Shown in pieces: positions 1 through 16,000 of a stretch of DNA of 64,000 nucleotides. Every line of letters starts with the position of its first letter. Position 1 is the stretch's first letter. This DNA is from Xiphias gladius. Taxonomy: Eukaryota > Chordata > Actinopteri > Istiophoriformes > Xiphiidae. The notes under the pieces were generated by a model. It was not told where the DNA came from and ran no database searches. It saw nothing but the letters and a program-made list of their open reading frames with translations. Both the position numbers and the translations under genes were made by a program. The DNA lies in contig NC_053402.1 in NCBI RefSeq assembly GCF_016859285.1, forward strand, positions 6,357,031 to 6,421,030, in the 5' to 3' direction.

Positions 1-2723
<2,723 letters not shown>

Positions 2724-3232
2724 TTTTAATAAGGATTATGATCATAAACAGCCTTGACGCCTAGTAACAAAAGTGTTGAAACACCCCAGCACATGTAAGA
2801 CACATGCTGATATGACTTTGATATGTCAAACAAATACAATCCACAAGAATAAATACTTGAGATATGTGGCAGTGTGTAGAAACCCAGTCTCATGTTCCAC
2901 TCCTCTACTAGGAGACAAACAGTAATACTGGGAAATCAACTGCAATAACTACACCGTGTCCTGTCTTATGTTGTAAATGATTTCTCAGAATTATCCAAAG
3001 TGTCTCAATACTTCTCTCTCTCACACATGTCGTCTCAATAGAAAAGTCAAAGCAAAAAACCTGAGAAGGGCATCCCAAGGACAAAAGTATTACTAAAGAT
3101 GATCACTGGGCATTGTCTCTGTGTGCCTGAGCTTCAGTGAGAAGCTTTTAGACATGTTAGATGAACTTTAGTAGACACTACACGTCAAGGGTGCAGTGCA
3201 CCATACCTACTGTTTTATTTCTTTATGGTACA

Positions 3233-3238
3233 AATAAA
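3233..3238 (+). terminator. Poly(A) signal of the membrane-protein gene
   Basis: AATAAA lies 510 bases after the TGA at 2721-2723 and is followed by a T-rich stretch. It would define a 3' UTR of about 0.5 kb. Confidence 0.6.
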
Positions 3239-6200
3239 GTTTTTTCTCTTTTTAAAAAGCATAGAAAGTGGCTGTAATTAATTGTAAGAGTGGAGCTGGA
3301 GCTACTGAATGTTCACTGTGAGTGGCTTATGTTTGTACTAGTGGGGTGGGATTGAAAGATTGTCCATCTGTTGTACCAATATAGTCCACCTGTGCAACAA
3401 GGGATTACATATAGAGTAAGCCAGTGACAAGAAATCACAGGTTTATATCCGTTTTAGTTTATGGTATTCCTGCTACACTTTTGTTATTGCCCTTAAAGTG
3501 TACTTGAAGTTTTGACAAAAAGGTACCGGAGATCAGTATCTGTAGGTGTCACATCAACAAAAATGCTTCCAGCCTGTAAACCAACCAGCCAGCTGTCTCA
3601 CATACTTTAGTAAAATGTTATTTCAAGACACTGAGGGATTAGCTTAAGAGGAAGACTTAACGGACTTCCAGCAATTCAGCATGTACACAACACAAGTTAA
3701 TCCTGCAGCCTTTATCACAGGTGTCACATGCACTCATGGATTCCAGTGTCTGGTATGCAGAGTTTATCAGCGCAGCTTATAGCACAAAAGTATATGTTGC
3801 ATGCTGGCAAAGTGAGCTAATTTCTCAATTAATACCAGCACACAGCAGGTTCTATTCTTGGACTAAAAGTTATACTTAAGATGAAAAGGATACTTAGAAT
3901 TACTCATTTTGCAGCTGTGGAGTGGCGGCTTTCCAAATCCCTTTAATCAGTTCAGAAGAAATTTTAATGTGAATCTTAAAGCTCCTGGTTGGCCTTTGAA
4001 ATGCAAGCTATAAAATCCAGAACACTGATGGTCTACTTGCCTCTGGTAATAATTTTTCCATATAGTTGGAAAGACAGAACCTTTTTTTGACAGAGGTAAA
4101 AATATTTTGGGAAATTCGAATGCTTTGCAGGCAGACTAAATCTAGAAACTCTTCATTTTTATTTTCAACTCCTGTCTAACCAATTTCACATGATCAGTTC
4201 TTGCAGCAGGATCTTAGCAAGTTAATTCAAGGTCTGAACTTTCTTTGAACTTAAGTCTGGAATAGTGAAATAAAAAATGTGACGGTGCTTGGATTTGATA
4301 TTAGATTAACTGAATTCTGCTAGTGATTTAAGATGAAGACTTGCAGATATTAGAATCATTGCAAGTAAAAGTTATTTTAACGGACGATGAAGGATTACAT
4401 GAGGATACAATGCAACTTTAAAAAGTAAACCTGTATTTCAGCATGTTTGCTTCCCAGGATGCATTCATACATTCACAGAAATGTCTATAAAGCAGCATTT
4501 ACACAGTGACAAATATTGAATTCATGAATACAAAAGCTAGTATTAAGTAGTCTCATTAAGTACTATACCCACATCCACTGTCTGCCTGACCAACCAACCA
4601 ACAAAGCACTGTGCAGACACACACACGGATACACAACATGAGGTTGTCTAAGAAGCGATGAAGGTCAAATGTAATTCCAGATCTTTGGAATTACAAACTT
4701 AGAATCACATCCAAACACTTCTTTGGCTTGTTTTTCACCACAGATGCAACAAACCTCTAGCACATCTGGATGTAATCTGTATGTGGAAATGAGCGCAAGT
4801 TTTCCACAACATATTGTGACCTTGGGATTATATATTTGTATCTATGATCTGAGGGATTTTCAGATTCAAAGTTTCAAAAGGTTCAAGGTTGAAGTTTTAC
4901 AGTTTTCACATCCTAGACAGCAAAACTGATATATAATAAATTCTCCTTTATCGGTCAAAATAACAGGCACCTTAAAGATTCTCTAAATATATACAGTTGT
5001 ATGCAAAAGTTTGGGCACCCCAGGACAAATTCCATACTTTGCTGTTTTTTTTAAGTGAAAATTAGTAAATACAACCCCTGCCACAATGAGACATTTAAAA
5101 AAAAAAAAAATTATAAAAAAAATCAGCCTGTCTTCAAATGTTAATGCATTGTTTTTTTTAATTTCTTGAAAATAAAAACAACTTGTAACAACAGTAATAG
5201 TGGTGAAAGTTTGGACACTCTTCTACTTGTAAAGTCTCAGAACTTCATTAACTCGTTAGTACTCCTATGGCAGGTCAAGAATTGTCATTAGGAATTGTCA
5301 GCAGAGGGTTCAATAAATCCTCTGACTCTTCAAACCTTGTGGTAACACTCAACAACCATGGGCTTCTCTAAACAATTGACTGAGAATCTGAAAATTAACC
5401 TAATTGATGCCGTCAAAGAAGGGGAGGCTATTAAAAGTTATCAAGGTGCTTCCAGCTTGAAATGTCAGCTAAGGGAAACTGTGGAAGTCAAGACGAGATC
5501 TGGAAGACCAAGAAAACTTTCGGATAAAAGTGCATATCTTCTGGTCTGAAAGGCAAAGCAAAGTCCCCATATCACTTTAAAAAAAATCAACAAAATATGC
5601 AATTTTCCCAGGGGTGCCCGAACATTTGCATAAAACTGTAATATCAAAGCCCTATCACATTTCTAAATGCGGTTTTCTAAATCAGGTAGATGGCAGTCAG
5701 AATCTTCTAATACTGGGAACTAATTTTTTCAATTGAAATTAAAAGGTTCTGTCTGCTTTGGATTTACAGAGAGCAGTGTACTGAAGGGTGTTCTAAGATA
5801 TTTTGGTAAAGACATTTCATTTGAACTGATAATTCATGTTTTAAGTTCAAGTTTTACATTACTGATGGCTGTGTTCCACTGAGATGAGGTCCTGGTTTAC
5901 TGGAATAGCTTACTGGGACACTTAACAGAACACTTAACAGACATTGTTAATGTTATTAATTACACCAGTGCTTTTCCTTAAATGACATGTAAAAGTGTCT
6001 GCTGTGAAAAAGGTGTATGATCTCGCCGCTGCAGTACAAACTCAGGTAAAGTTTACAACAGATGACTAAAATGTCCTGCAAATAGAAGGTAGAAATAAAA
6101 ATAAAAAAAATTATCTCAGATTCCTATATTGGCCTCCACTGCTGCGACCTCTAAAGTAGACAAAGTATATAGGTTTCAAATAACATTAATTCTTGCCAAT

Positions 6201-6708
6201 CAACGTTAGCATGAGCAGTTTAATTAACCTTAGCGAGCTACTTAGTCTAACATGGTACCTAATGGTAGAAACTTGCTTTCCACTAGGTTCACCAGCGGTC
6301 AACTTGCCATTTGTCATTCACAGCGACTTTGATAAAAACATAAGTTTTGCGATTTTAAAATGTATAATTGCAACACTTAAAAAAAAAAAAAAAAAATCTT
6401 TTCAGCTTCTTCAACTTCCATCACAGACCAGAGGGGTGATATGTAACACTGATTGGCTTCACAGTTGCAACTTTATAGAAATAAGTTAGAGAATTACTCT
6501 TGAGAAGGAACCTTCATCTTATTTCAAATTTTAGAGTCATTAATAAATAAAACCCTAAATAAACCTACACAAAATCTTGTAAAAATAAATAGTGTGAGTA
6601 AATAACTAATTTTTAAATAAGATAATTCAATTCAGATTTCAATACATCATGTTTACAACAAACACAAAAAGGTCAGACTGTATTAGTATTTGGAAAAAAA
6701 AAAAAAAA
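3239..6708. other. Intergenic between two convergent genes
   Basis: AT-rich DNA between the two 3' ends. Apart from the deleted Tc1 element at 4994-5638 and several A runs I see no coding exon or RNA gene. The long farsa 3' UTR could reach into it. Confidence 0.5.
4994..5638 (+). mobile_element. Deleted Tc1/mariner element with both terminal inverted repeats
   Basis: The left end (GTATGCAAAAGTTTGGGCACC, shortened: TATGCAAAAGTTTGGGCACC, just inside 4994) is matched inversely by the right end near 5611-5638 (GGTGCCCGAACATTTGCATA), and TA flanks both sides as expected for Tc1 target duplication. The 645-bp interior keeps only the start of a transposase (5358-5546: MGFSKQLTENLK, then a GRPRKLS motif typical of the DNA-binding hinge) and a stop soon after. 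It is a non-autonomous deletion derivative. Confidence 0.85.
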
Positions 6709-6714
6709 TTTATT
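6709..6714 (-). terminator. Candidate poly(A) signal of farsa
   Basis: TTTATT on the + strand reads AATAAA on the - strand, 360 bases past the stop codon (7074-7076). It is the first perfect hexamer I noticed downstream, but the adjoining 15-base A run on the + strand makes the context low-complexity. Confidence 0.35.
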
Positions 6715-7073
6715 TTGTGTTGTCACATTCCAAAAGCTGTATTTTTCCCGGTACAAGTAGGTGGTAGCTGTAGTAACTTATTAACTTGATGTTAAAAAAG
6801 GAAGAGATATTTGTAGTATGTAACAAAGCCAGAACTCAGACTGGTGTTTTGCATAGCAGCAGAGTATCAAGTTCATACAAAGGCTGATCCTATATGTTAA
6901 AGCTCTTTGAAAAACTGTTTGAGATCTGTTTGAAGTGCTGAATGAAGAAAACTGAGCCCCTCTGTCTGTTTGGATTAAGAATAACTGGCAAGTGGAGGGC
7001 TTTCTTAAGTGAGTGTCAGACAGAAGATGTTACACCTAAAGTCTGTCCATCCAAAATATGGGTTGGGTAAAAC

Positions 7074-10000
7074 TCAGGAGTCCAGTCGACATATGGGGCT
7101 GTCGTAGACCATCTGTAGGTTCACCTTGTGTCCCACCAGTTCTCTGATGTTGTTGATACCGTATTTAATCATGGTGGGCCTGCAGGACAGAGGAGAAGAC
7201 TAAGTGAGCAACAGTTGTTGTTCCGGAAAATGCAACCGAAAACAAAGTGTGTTGTGTCTGTTCCAGGTTTGACAGGTCAGAGCAAAAACAACAGCGGGCT
7301 GGGTGGATTACTCAGCGTGGATTACAGAGCCTTTCCCAGTTCACTCGCTCAGTAGTTATTGACTGTGACAGTTGCCCTCAGGAAAAACTCAGAAATAACT
7401 AGATTTAAATGCAAAGTATTCTATAATCAGCAGTAGTGTGACCACCAAAGGACCCACATGGTTAAGTTAACCTTTGTACAAAACAGGGAGTTTTGTGGAA
7501 TTAAAGTAAAGCATAAACTGGCCTGGTGAATATATATTTAAAAGAAATTTGAATGCCTTGTACTCTAGAAAATTAACAGGATTCTAAGTAGCTGCAAATA
7601 GCCAACACAGCAAAAATGAACATAGTTTATGATCCAGCATGAAACATTGTAATAAATAATGTAAATAGTAACTTCAAATCACATATACACAGAACTAATC
7701 CTCTCCACACAATGAACCTAAATATCTGAAATGTGGTTCAGATGTGAGCTCAGGGCCTACACAGCTAGAGGACTTATGACGTCTATAGACGAAATCATAC
7801 ACCTTTATTCCTAAAATGGAAAATCTAGTTTAGTTTTCAGACATACAGCTATGCTCACATTTTCAAAACCCATGTTGTCTTCAAGCTGATATGGTAATAA
7901 AACAAAACACAAGTCAGCTATGATCTCTTAAAGCTACAGAGACACTGAACACAACAAATTAATATTCCAGTTTTGTGTGCATTCACCTTTCCAGAGACAG
8001 GCCCCAGGCAATTACAGACACATCCTCAGGAAGACCCATGGGCAGCAACATCTCAGGTCTGAAGACCCCTGAGTTGCCCACTTCCACCCACTTTTTTAGT
8101 CCTGTATGTATGGAATGAAATGATACACAGTTGGTGGAGCAACCAAAAATCACAAAACAGAACTGCCAATGCAAAAGGCAGGGAGTAGGGGTTTTTCCTC
8201 AATCACAACTGGATACAGCTACTACTAGCTTAATTTAATTATGTGGAATAAATTACTGAATAACCAAGATGCAAGTTAATCAGAAAGAATATCTCTCAGT
8301 TACAGACAACAGCTTGTAGAAAACCTGTCAGTAAGTTCAGTTTTAGCTTAAACTTTAGCTTTAGCGATGGCTAGTGACAACTATCCCAGGGCTAACAGTA
8401 GCTTTGATTCAATAAAGATTTCAAAAAGGCAGATCTTAAGTCAAGTTTTATAAAAAAACATTGGCATACATGGATAGTTTTCCTGGCCGCTTTTTTCTAA
8501 CAGTGACAAAGGTAGTACATAGGAGTTGCATTATACCTTCATGGTAACTGAATACTTCCATGCTGGGCTCTGTGTATGGGTTGTAGGCAGGCTTGAAGCG
8601 TAGTTTGGTAATTCCTAAAAAGAAGAAGAAGGAAAAAAAAAAAAAAAGTAGATCCCAGTTTGCAGGGATACATAGCTGCCCAATTAAAATAAATGCAGTG
8701 TTTAAGACTGCTGATTTCTAAGCACAATTAAACCTCAAGACCATTGAGTTTTTAGCCCTAATATATCCTGACCTAGTTTGGTGAAGAACTCATGCAGGAT
8801 CCCCATAAGGTCTCCCAGTGTGAGTCCGTAGTCGGCTACCACACCCTCTATCTGGTGGAACTCAGCCAGATGGGTGGCATCTAAGGTCTCATTCCTGAAC
8901 ACCCGGTCGATGGAGAAATACTTGACAGGGGTGAACTTTTCCTGGTCGATAGGTGGACGGTTTGACATGTAGTTGACAAGGTGGAGAGGGAGAAGAGCTT
9001 CATGGTTAATGACAACACATGTACAGTACAGATGCTATGTGGTCAAAAGTATGTGGACGCCTGAACATTACATCCCTGTGATTGTTGAACATTGCAATCC
9101 AAAAAACTGTTCTGTTTCAATAACAGTTGCCACTCTCCTAGGGAGGTTTTCTGCTAGACTTTAGACCCTTGCTGTACGGATTTGCTCCCTTTCAACCAAG
9201 ACAGCATTAGTGAGGACGGGCTTAAGGCTCACAGAGTGATCCAATTCATCCCAAAGGTGAGTCCAAAAAAAAACACAGCGGTGGTTTAATTTGCCATTCT
9301 TTGATTATGTCACAAGTGCAAGAGCCCTTGATTAACAGGCTAACAAAACTTCCTAAACATTTGAACAAGTGTGTGTACTGTATGTGTAACTCACCTGTTG
9401 TGCAAGTTTATACAACATACGTGCACTGACTGCTGTAGTATGAGTACGGAGGATGTTCTTCTGAGCCTCTTTTATCTTCCAGTCGCATTTGTACCTGAAA
9501 CAGCATGATATTGGATCATATCATCATTGGTTTTGTTGATCCTGCTGTGAGATGCAGAGATGGCAACTATAATGTTCCTTGTTATCTGAGCATGTGATTA
9601 TGTGTTACCCTTGTGAACCAAAGCCTCCCTCTGAGTGGACCTTCTTCACTCTCTCCAGATAGTCCCGCGGGAACTCCTGGGCGAGTGCTGGGTCTGAAAA
9701 ATTATGTTCACGGGAAATGATCAAAATAAAAATAATTTGGACCAGACTCACAGGGGGATATTTTTGACACACACAGCCTCAGTATTACCAGAGAGGAAGA
9801 AGGTATCGTGCTGGTCTCTGGCTGGGTGCTGCTGGGGCTGGAACAGGGAGTCGAAGTTCCAGAAAGAGCTTTCTATGAAGTTGTTGGTCGGCATCTCAGT
9901 GAATCTACACAAAAAAAGGAAGTAAATTTAGTGCATTTTTTAACGATGTGTGGGGTTGGCTTCTTTCACTGTTATCTACAGCTACTCACCCCATCTCCAG

Positions 10001-13000
10001 GAAGATCTGCCTGAACTGTGTTCGAACTTTCATCAATGGATGCAGGTGGCCACAGTCTGGGGCTACACCCATAGCCTCAAAATTGTAGGGCTTAAATTTC
10101 TTCTCTTTCCAGCTGCCACTGCGACACGACACAAGGAAGAATAAAGAGGAACTGTTACAGGAGCAAGAGTCTGGAAAAGGTAAGGACCAACTGCAACTTT
10201 GACTTCAGCTGTTTCAATGAACTTCAGTATCCTTGCTTCTCTTCAGTAAATAGGTTTTCCACAGTCAGGTAATAATACATAATTCCCCTGAAAACCAATG
10301 TCATTTGAGCATTTATTATCTGCAGCCATCAAATCTATGGTGTCCACAATCAGTGCAGAAAAGTAAATAACCATCAGTTTGAATTTTGGGAAACATCTGG
10401 ATAATTCTTTTAACTATATCCCCTCTATGATATGATTTCATGCAAATCTGAGACGAGAGCTTTTTTCATTCTGCTGGCATGTTAATGCCTCATCCTCAGC
10501 ATGAAAACAGTATAAGCTGTATTATGAGCGTCTGTTATTTATTTATTTATTTATCCTTCTTTATTTCAAAGTATTTCACAATTACAGGGTTCCCAAGATG
10601 TATCGTTAAGATACAATTTGAGATTTCTGATGTCAATTAAAATAGAAAATAAGAATAGCTTTGAGATTCAAAAAATATTAGAAATCACGAGTGGCCCTTA
10701 GCTTGAGTGACTGGTTTAATTTCTCATCAGAAAAGCAACAGAAGTTGAGAATAATAACGTTTAACTGTCTCAAGACCATTAAGGACCAGGACTGACTTAC
10801 AACCTCACAACTCAGGTTGTGCAGGTTGTGCACATGGGCATGTTGGCATTGGCATGTTGGAACAGCAGGTGTGCCGATATGCCAGTCTAAATGAATTAGA
10901 TCACAGAATTTGCTTCTGTTACGCTGATTTAAGTAATCTTTTTGGCCACTATCATTTTGTCCTGCCCTGCCTTTAGGACTAAGTCCATATCTTTGGACAT
11001 GTCCCCTTTCATGGGCAGAGGTTTCTCTGTGTCCTCCGTTTGAGACCCTGCACACGGTCACTGACTGACAGAGGAGGGCAAACAGGAAACATCCTCCAGC
11101 TGTGTTAAAATCTGCCAAGGCAAAATATCAACATAAATATCAAAAAATGCCCTGTCTTGCAATGTTAAGGAAAGTGATAAAAAAAAATTCCTGGATCCAC
11201 CCCTTTAACTGGATCAGCACCAAAATTTAATGGGCTATTCCCGAACACATAAACAAACAAACCAACAAACAGACACTGGTGAAAACATAACCTTCTTGGC
11301 AGAGGTAATGTGTAGAAATTGGACTCACGAGGCAATCATCTCAGACGTGAGCTCTGTGTCCTGTTTGGGGATGGTGGTGCTGAAGGAGTTTCCCTTAGTA
11401 ATCCAGTAGGTCTTCACTGTCCTGAACACAGAGATAAAAATTACTCCAATCTACCATAAAGATATTATGGGTGGCTCAATACTAGGAGTGATCCCCTGTA
11501 TGAATTTGTTAGTTTTACATTACATTACATTAAGATTTCATAAGTACTGTTGACAGTGTCAAACAGGTGTTGATTCAACTCTACTGTAGTTTTGGGTGAT
11601 TTCGTATTGTACTGTCTTATACTGTAGTGTTTTGTGCACCTACAAATACAGACGGGTGACAAATTAAAGGAAAAACCAACATAACATGTCTTAGCAAGGT
11701 GTTGGGCCACCATGTGCCGGCAAAACAGCCTCAATGCGCCTTGGCATCGATTCTTCATGTCTGTGGTGTTCAATTAAGTTGAGATCCGGTGACTGCAAAA
11801 GCCACAGCATATGACTCACATCATTTTCATACTCAAACATTTCAATGACCCCTTGTGCCCTATGGATGGGAATATTTTCATCCTGTTTCTCCACTCATTT
11901 TTCAGGTTTTTCCTGCAATTTGTCAGCTGTCTGTATATGTAACTGATGAACACAGTACAATGCAACAACACTATCTGAAAAACTGAAAACTGGTCTTCTT
12001 AAGTAAGGTTTTATTCATTGTTTTTGTTTTTCTGGTCACTTAAAGAGGTCTAAATTCGATAATGAAAATAATTGTTAGTTGCAGCCTTCATTGTTATTAT
12101 TTTGTCTAAATGGATATGGCATTATAGTTGGGTGGGCAACACAGTGCTGACGTTACTGTGCTGGGACGATGTTTAGTAGAGGTGTTGTAGGATTAAAACA
12201 TCGGTGAAAGTAAAGTGTACACATGAACCCTGCTGAAACATTTGCTCCAACCACTTTCTCTTTAACTCCACCTACAAATGTGAATGTAGGCCATATGTGT
12301 ACATGTTGTGATGCATTTGGTTACTTAGACAACCTCACTACTGCATTGTTTTATTATGCTCAGTGGTCAATATTTTCTGATATGATCCTCGCTTAGGAGA
12401 GGGATGCTTAGTTATATCATCTTAGTACATCTGTAGTCTGGCTACCAGTTTATGAGAGATTGCTCTCTGAGTAAGAGGATTTTGGAAGAATATGCACCTT
12501 GGTATCAATCCAGAGAATATCTTACAACACCAAAAACCAAAATGTAGTCATCTGTGGACGTTCTGAATTTAATGTTCTTGATTAGTTTTGTATTTATATA
12601 ATGACCAACTGTACCCCAGAAGTACAGAAGAATTATTACAAATATATTTAGAGTACTTCGATATCACCATGATAAATACAGCAATTTAAGCTGCAATGTA
12701 AAGTCTTCTTTTGTCCATATTTTATATATCAGTTGCTAAATCTGCAAACTGTCTTCAACACAGTTAAAAAACTAGCATTACTGCTTTTCAGTTGCCTCTA
12801 TCAACCAGTCAAGTAGCAGTTTACATACATGTCTGTCCAGACTCATATGTATGTGAAGACTTTGAGGGAATTTAATAAAGAAGATATTAAGTGTATTCTT
12901 TGGCAATTTTTTGATTTGTGATATAGAGATATATAAATAAAATTGATTTGACTTTACTTTGTAAAGCTTTGTTGTTCTTATTCTCCTGTATTAGTGTATA

Positions 13001-16000
13001 AGTTCATTGAAAGAAACAACAGTCATATTCCTTGTATGTGTTCACATGCTTGGCCATGCTCTGATAGAACACAAACTTGTAGCCATGACATAGACAATGC
13101 TTCAAATATGGATGTTGCTGCAAAGAAGCTACAAATTCTAGCAGATGGCTGTTTCACATACATCTTCAACCTGGCAGCACAGAGGATCTATACAATCAGC
13201 ACAGTTTCAAGGTGAGCACGCAAGATTAGTGTCACCAATTCAGTATCCAGCCAAATATGAATTATGGTCACAATCTCCGCTTCTGTTCCTGAGTTATGGT
13301 GTTGAATAATGGCCAGAAAAGTGTTTTTGCACAACATTATGATGTCACATTAAAGTTGACCTTTGACCATGTCACCACTTTCATCATTTTATCCTATTAC
13401 ACATTTGTGTAAAATTTTGTCATAATTAGTGCATGACTTCTTGAGTTATGGCAAAAAATGTGTTTTGAGAGGTCACAGTCATGTTGATATGTGACCACAA
13501 ATTTCTAACCAGTTAATCCTTGAGTCCAAGTGGATGTTTGTTCCAAATTTGAAGGAAATCCCTCAAGGGGTTCCTGATATATCTTGTTCATGAGAATGGG
13601 ATGGATGGACGGACGGACGGACAACCCGAAAACATATTGCCCCTAGCCGTGGCCATGGTCATTGCCAGCAAGGAGACATTAAAATAGAACAAAAAAGAAG
13701 AGCAAAGCAAGTAAATAGGTGAAGTAGTTAACATGGTTCAGTCCACTTAAATCTTGTGTAGAGGACACCTGAAACATGCCCTTTGAGACCAAAAAAAAAA
13801 AAGGTTAAAATGTAACTTGAAACAAACACCGGCCTAGGTAGATAGTGATGTCTTAATATTGTTTAATCTGACAATTTAAAGCCAAAAATGTTTTCAATCT
13901 TACATCATATATGACAAAGAAAAGCATCCTCACATTTGAGAAGTTGAAATCAGAGGATGTTGGTCTTTTTTGCTTTAAATGATTAATAGATTATATAAAA
14001 TAGTTTCAGAATAATTTTCTGCTGACCAACTAATCGCTTCAGCTTTAATGACAACCAAGTCTGTAGTTTCCCCTGACAGCGATAGGCTGTAAATACACAC
14101 TGAAAACTGCATCCAGATTTGTTCAGGTTCACATTTAAAGAAAATCTGATGCTTTAGTCTCTTCTAAAAATGGATGTTTTAGTTTCAGGGACCTCAAAAA
14201 GGGTTTTGTTGCATCCATTTAACTTTATGGCTCTGCACTAAGCCCTGATACTGATATGACCCTCTGATGGAGTGTTTGCTAAAGGTTTTAAACATGGGTA
14301 AAGATGCATAAGGGAACTTCAAACAGTCCCAAAGATCTTCCCTGTACTTTACAAACCCACACAATACAATATTCTTGCAAGACTAACTTTGCATCCTGTT
14401 GGTCAGCCACTACATTCGCAGAAGCAAAGATGCAATCCCATATTTCTGGCAGGCTTGGGGATCGTAAGAACTTTACAAAAGGGTGTATTAAAACTGTTAC
14501 AATCGATACTCGTTTCCAACCTGACTATTCAATGAAACTGTTAAGAACGGAACCTCTACCAGTTTCAAATATAATCCCGACCTGCTGCTGATTTATGAAA
14601 GCAACCACTGAGTCACAACAAACCTTCTACTGCCACCTACTGGCAGACAAAGGTACATTCACCATTTATGTCTTAAGGTCTGGGGACTTACACTTCAAAG
14701 AGCAGTTTTCTCTTCTTTAGCTCATTCTTTTCTTTCTCTTCCAGTTGAGAGGCGTTGCCTTTCTGTACCAGAAGCAGCTTCTCTCTGACCTGGTCTTCTA
14801 TGCTCTCCACCTGCAGACAAAAACATAACACAACAAACACATATTCAACTTATTTATGGGACTACCAATCACAAAAGGCCACGACAATAGGTTGTTATAA
14901 AGAAATACATACAGTCCTGAATATCCTCGGGCCACCCTCATGTGCCTTGTCCATTTTGATCCACTTGTTGGACATGGCCTTGCTGAAGCCGATCTTCCCA
15001 AAGGAGAGATTCTACACAGGGCAAATGCAGAAGTTCAGCAATGTCACTAAATACACACCTTGCAACTTACACTGTAAAACCATGACCTTAAATAATGTCA
15101 TAAATAAGCTATTCAACATTAGAAATAAAAATTGTCAGCATTTAGGATCATAATATCAGTGGTAGCAACAAACCAAGGATCTCTTGCTTCAACAAAGTGA
15201 GTGAGTGCTGATAAGTTACAGTCTCTAGTTGCAATTAATTACATACTGAGAAACTTCTGTTAAAATGTGTTCTTTACTTGTGGAACCATTCCAGAACTTA
15301 AACAATGCCTGAGTTACCTCAATGTCCAAATGACTGTTCACTTAACTCATTAAATCAAGTTTTTTAAAACATTTTTTAAATTAATTTAATTTTATTAACA
15401 ACAACAATAACAACAATAATAACAACAACAACAACAATAATAATAATAATAATAACAATAACAACATCATCCTCCCCAGCATGCATGTATTTGGGTTAAA
15501 ATTTTCCAGAAAGCTTAGTTTTTACTAATCTGAGGAAGGTTATGATGGAGATGTGTCTTTCGATGCATGTTTCTCAGATGAGTCACATGCTCTTTTCTCT
15601 GATCAAAATTAAAAACAGTGCAAACCATGACATTCACTCCCTGTACTCACTCTGTGACACCCCTTATCCCCAGGTTTTAAACCACAATGCACTCTCTCTG
15701 TAAACTGTAGTGACAAGTCAGTGTGGTGCACGGAGGATTCAATCCTGCAAATTCTTTACAAGTGAAAATCAAGTAGAAATCAAGTCTAACAATTTGTCAC
15801 AACATAACTAAACAGATGTTGGCTCAACTTAGTTTGTCAACTTTCAAGTTACCTAAAGATCAATTTATCAGTTGCCAGAAATCTCAGTTTTAAGTTTGAT
15901 GAACCTAATGTAGAAGTTAGTAAAGTAAACTGAACTGATACAATTAGCTGTCACTAAAGTTGAGGAAACTCAAAAAGACTTTGCAGCTGCTTGCCTTGTT

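Noticed and set aside
10678..11118. 146-residue - strand open frame in a farsa intron
   Set aside because: No family resemblance, no matching splice signals, and the farsa transcript is complete without it.
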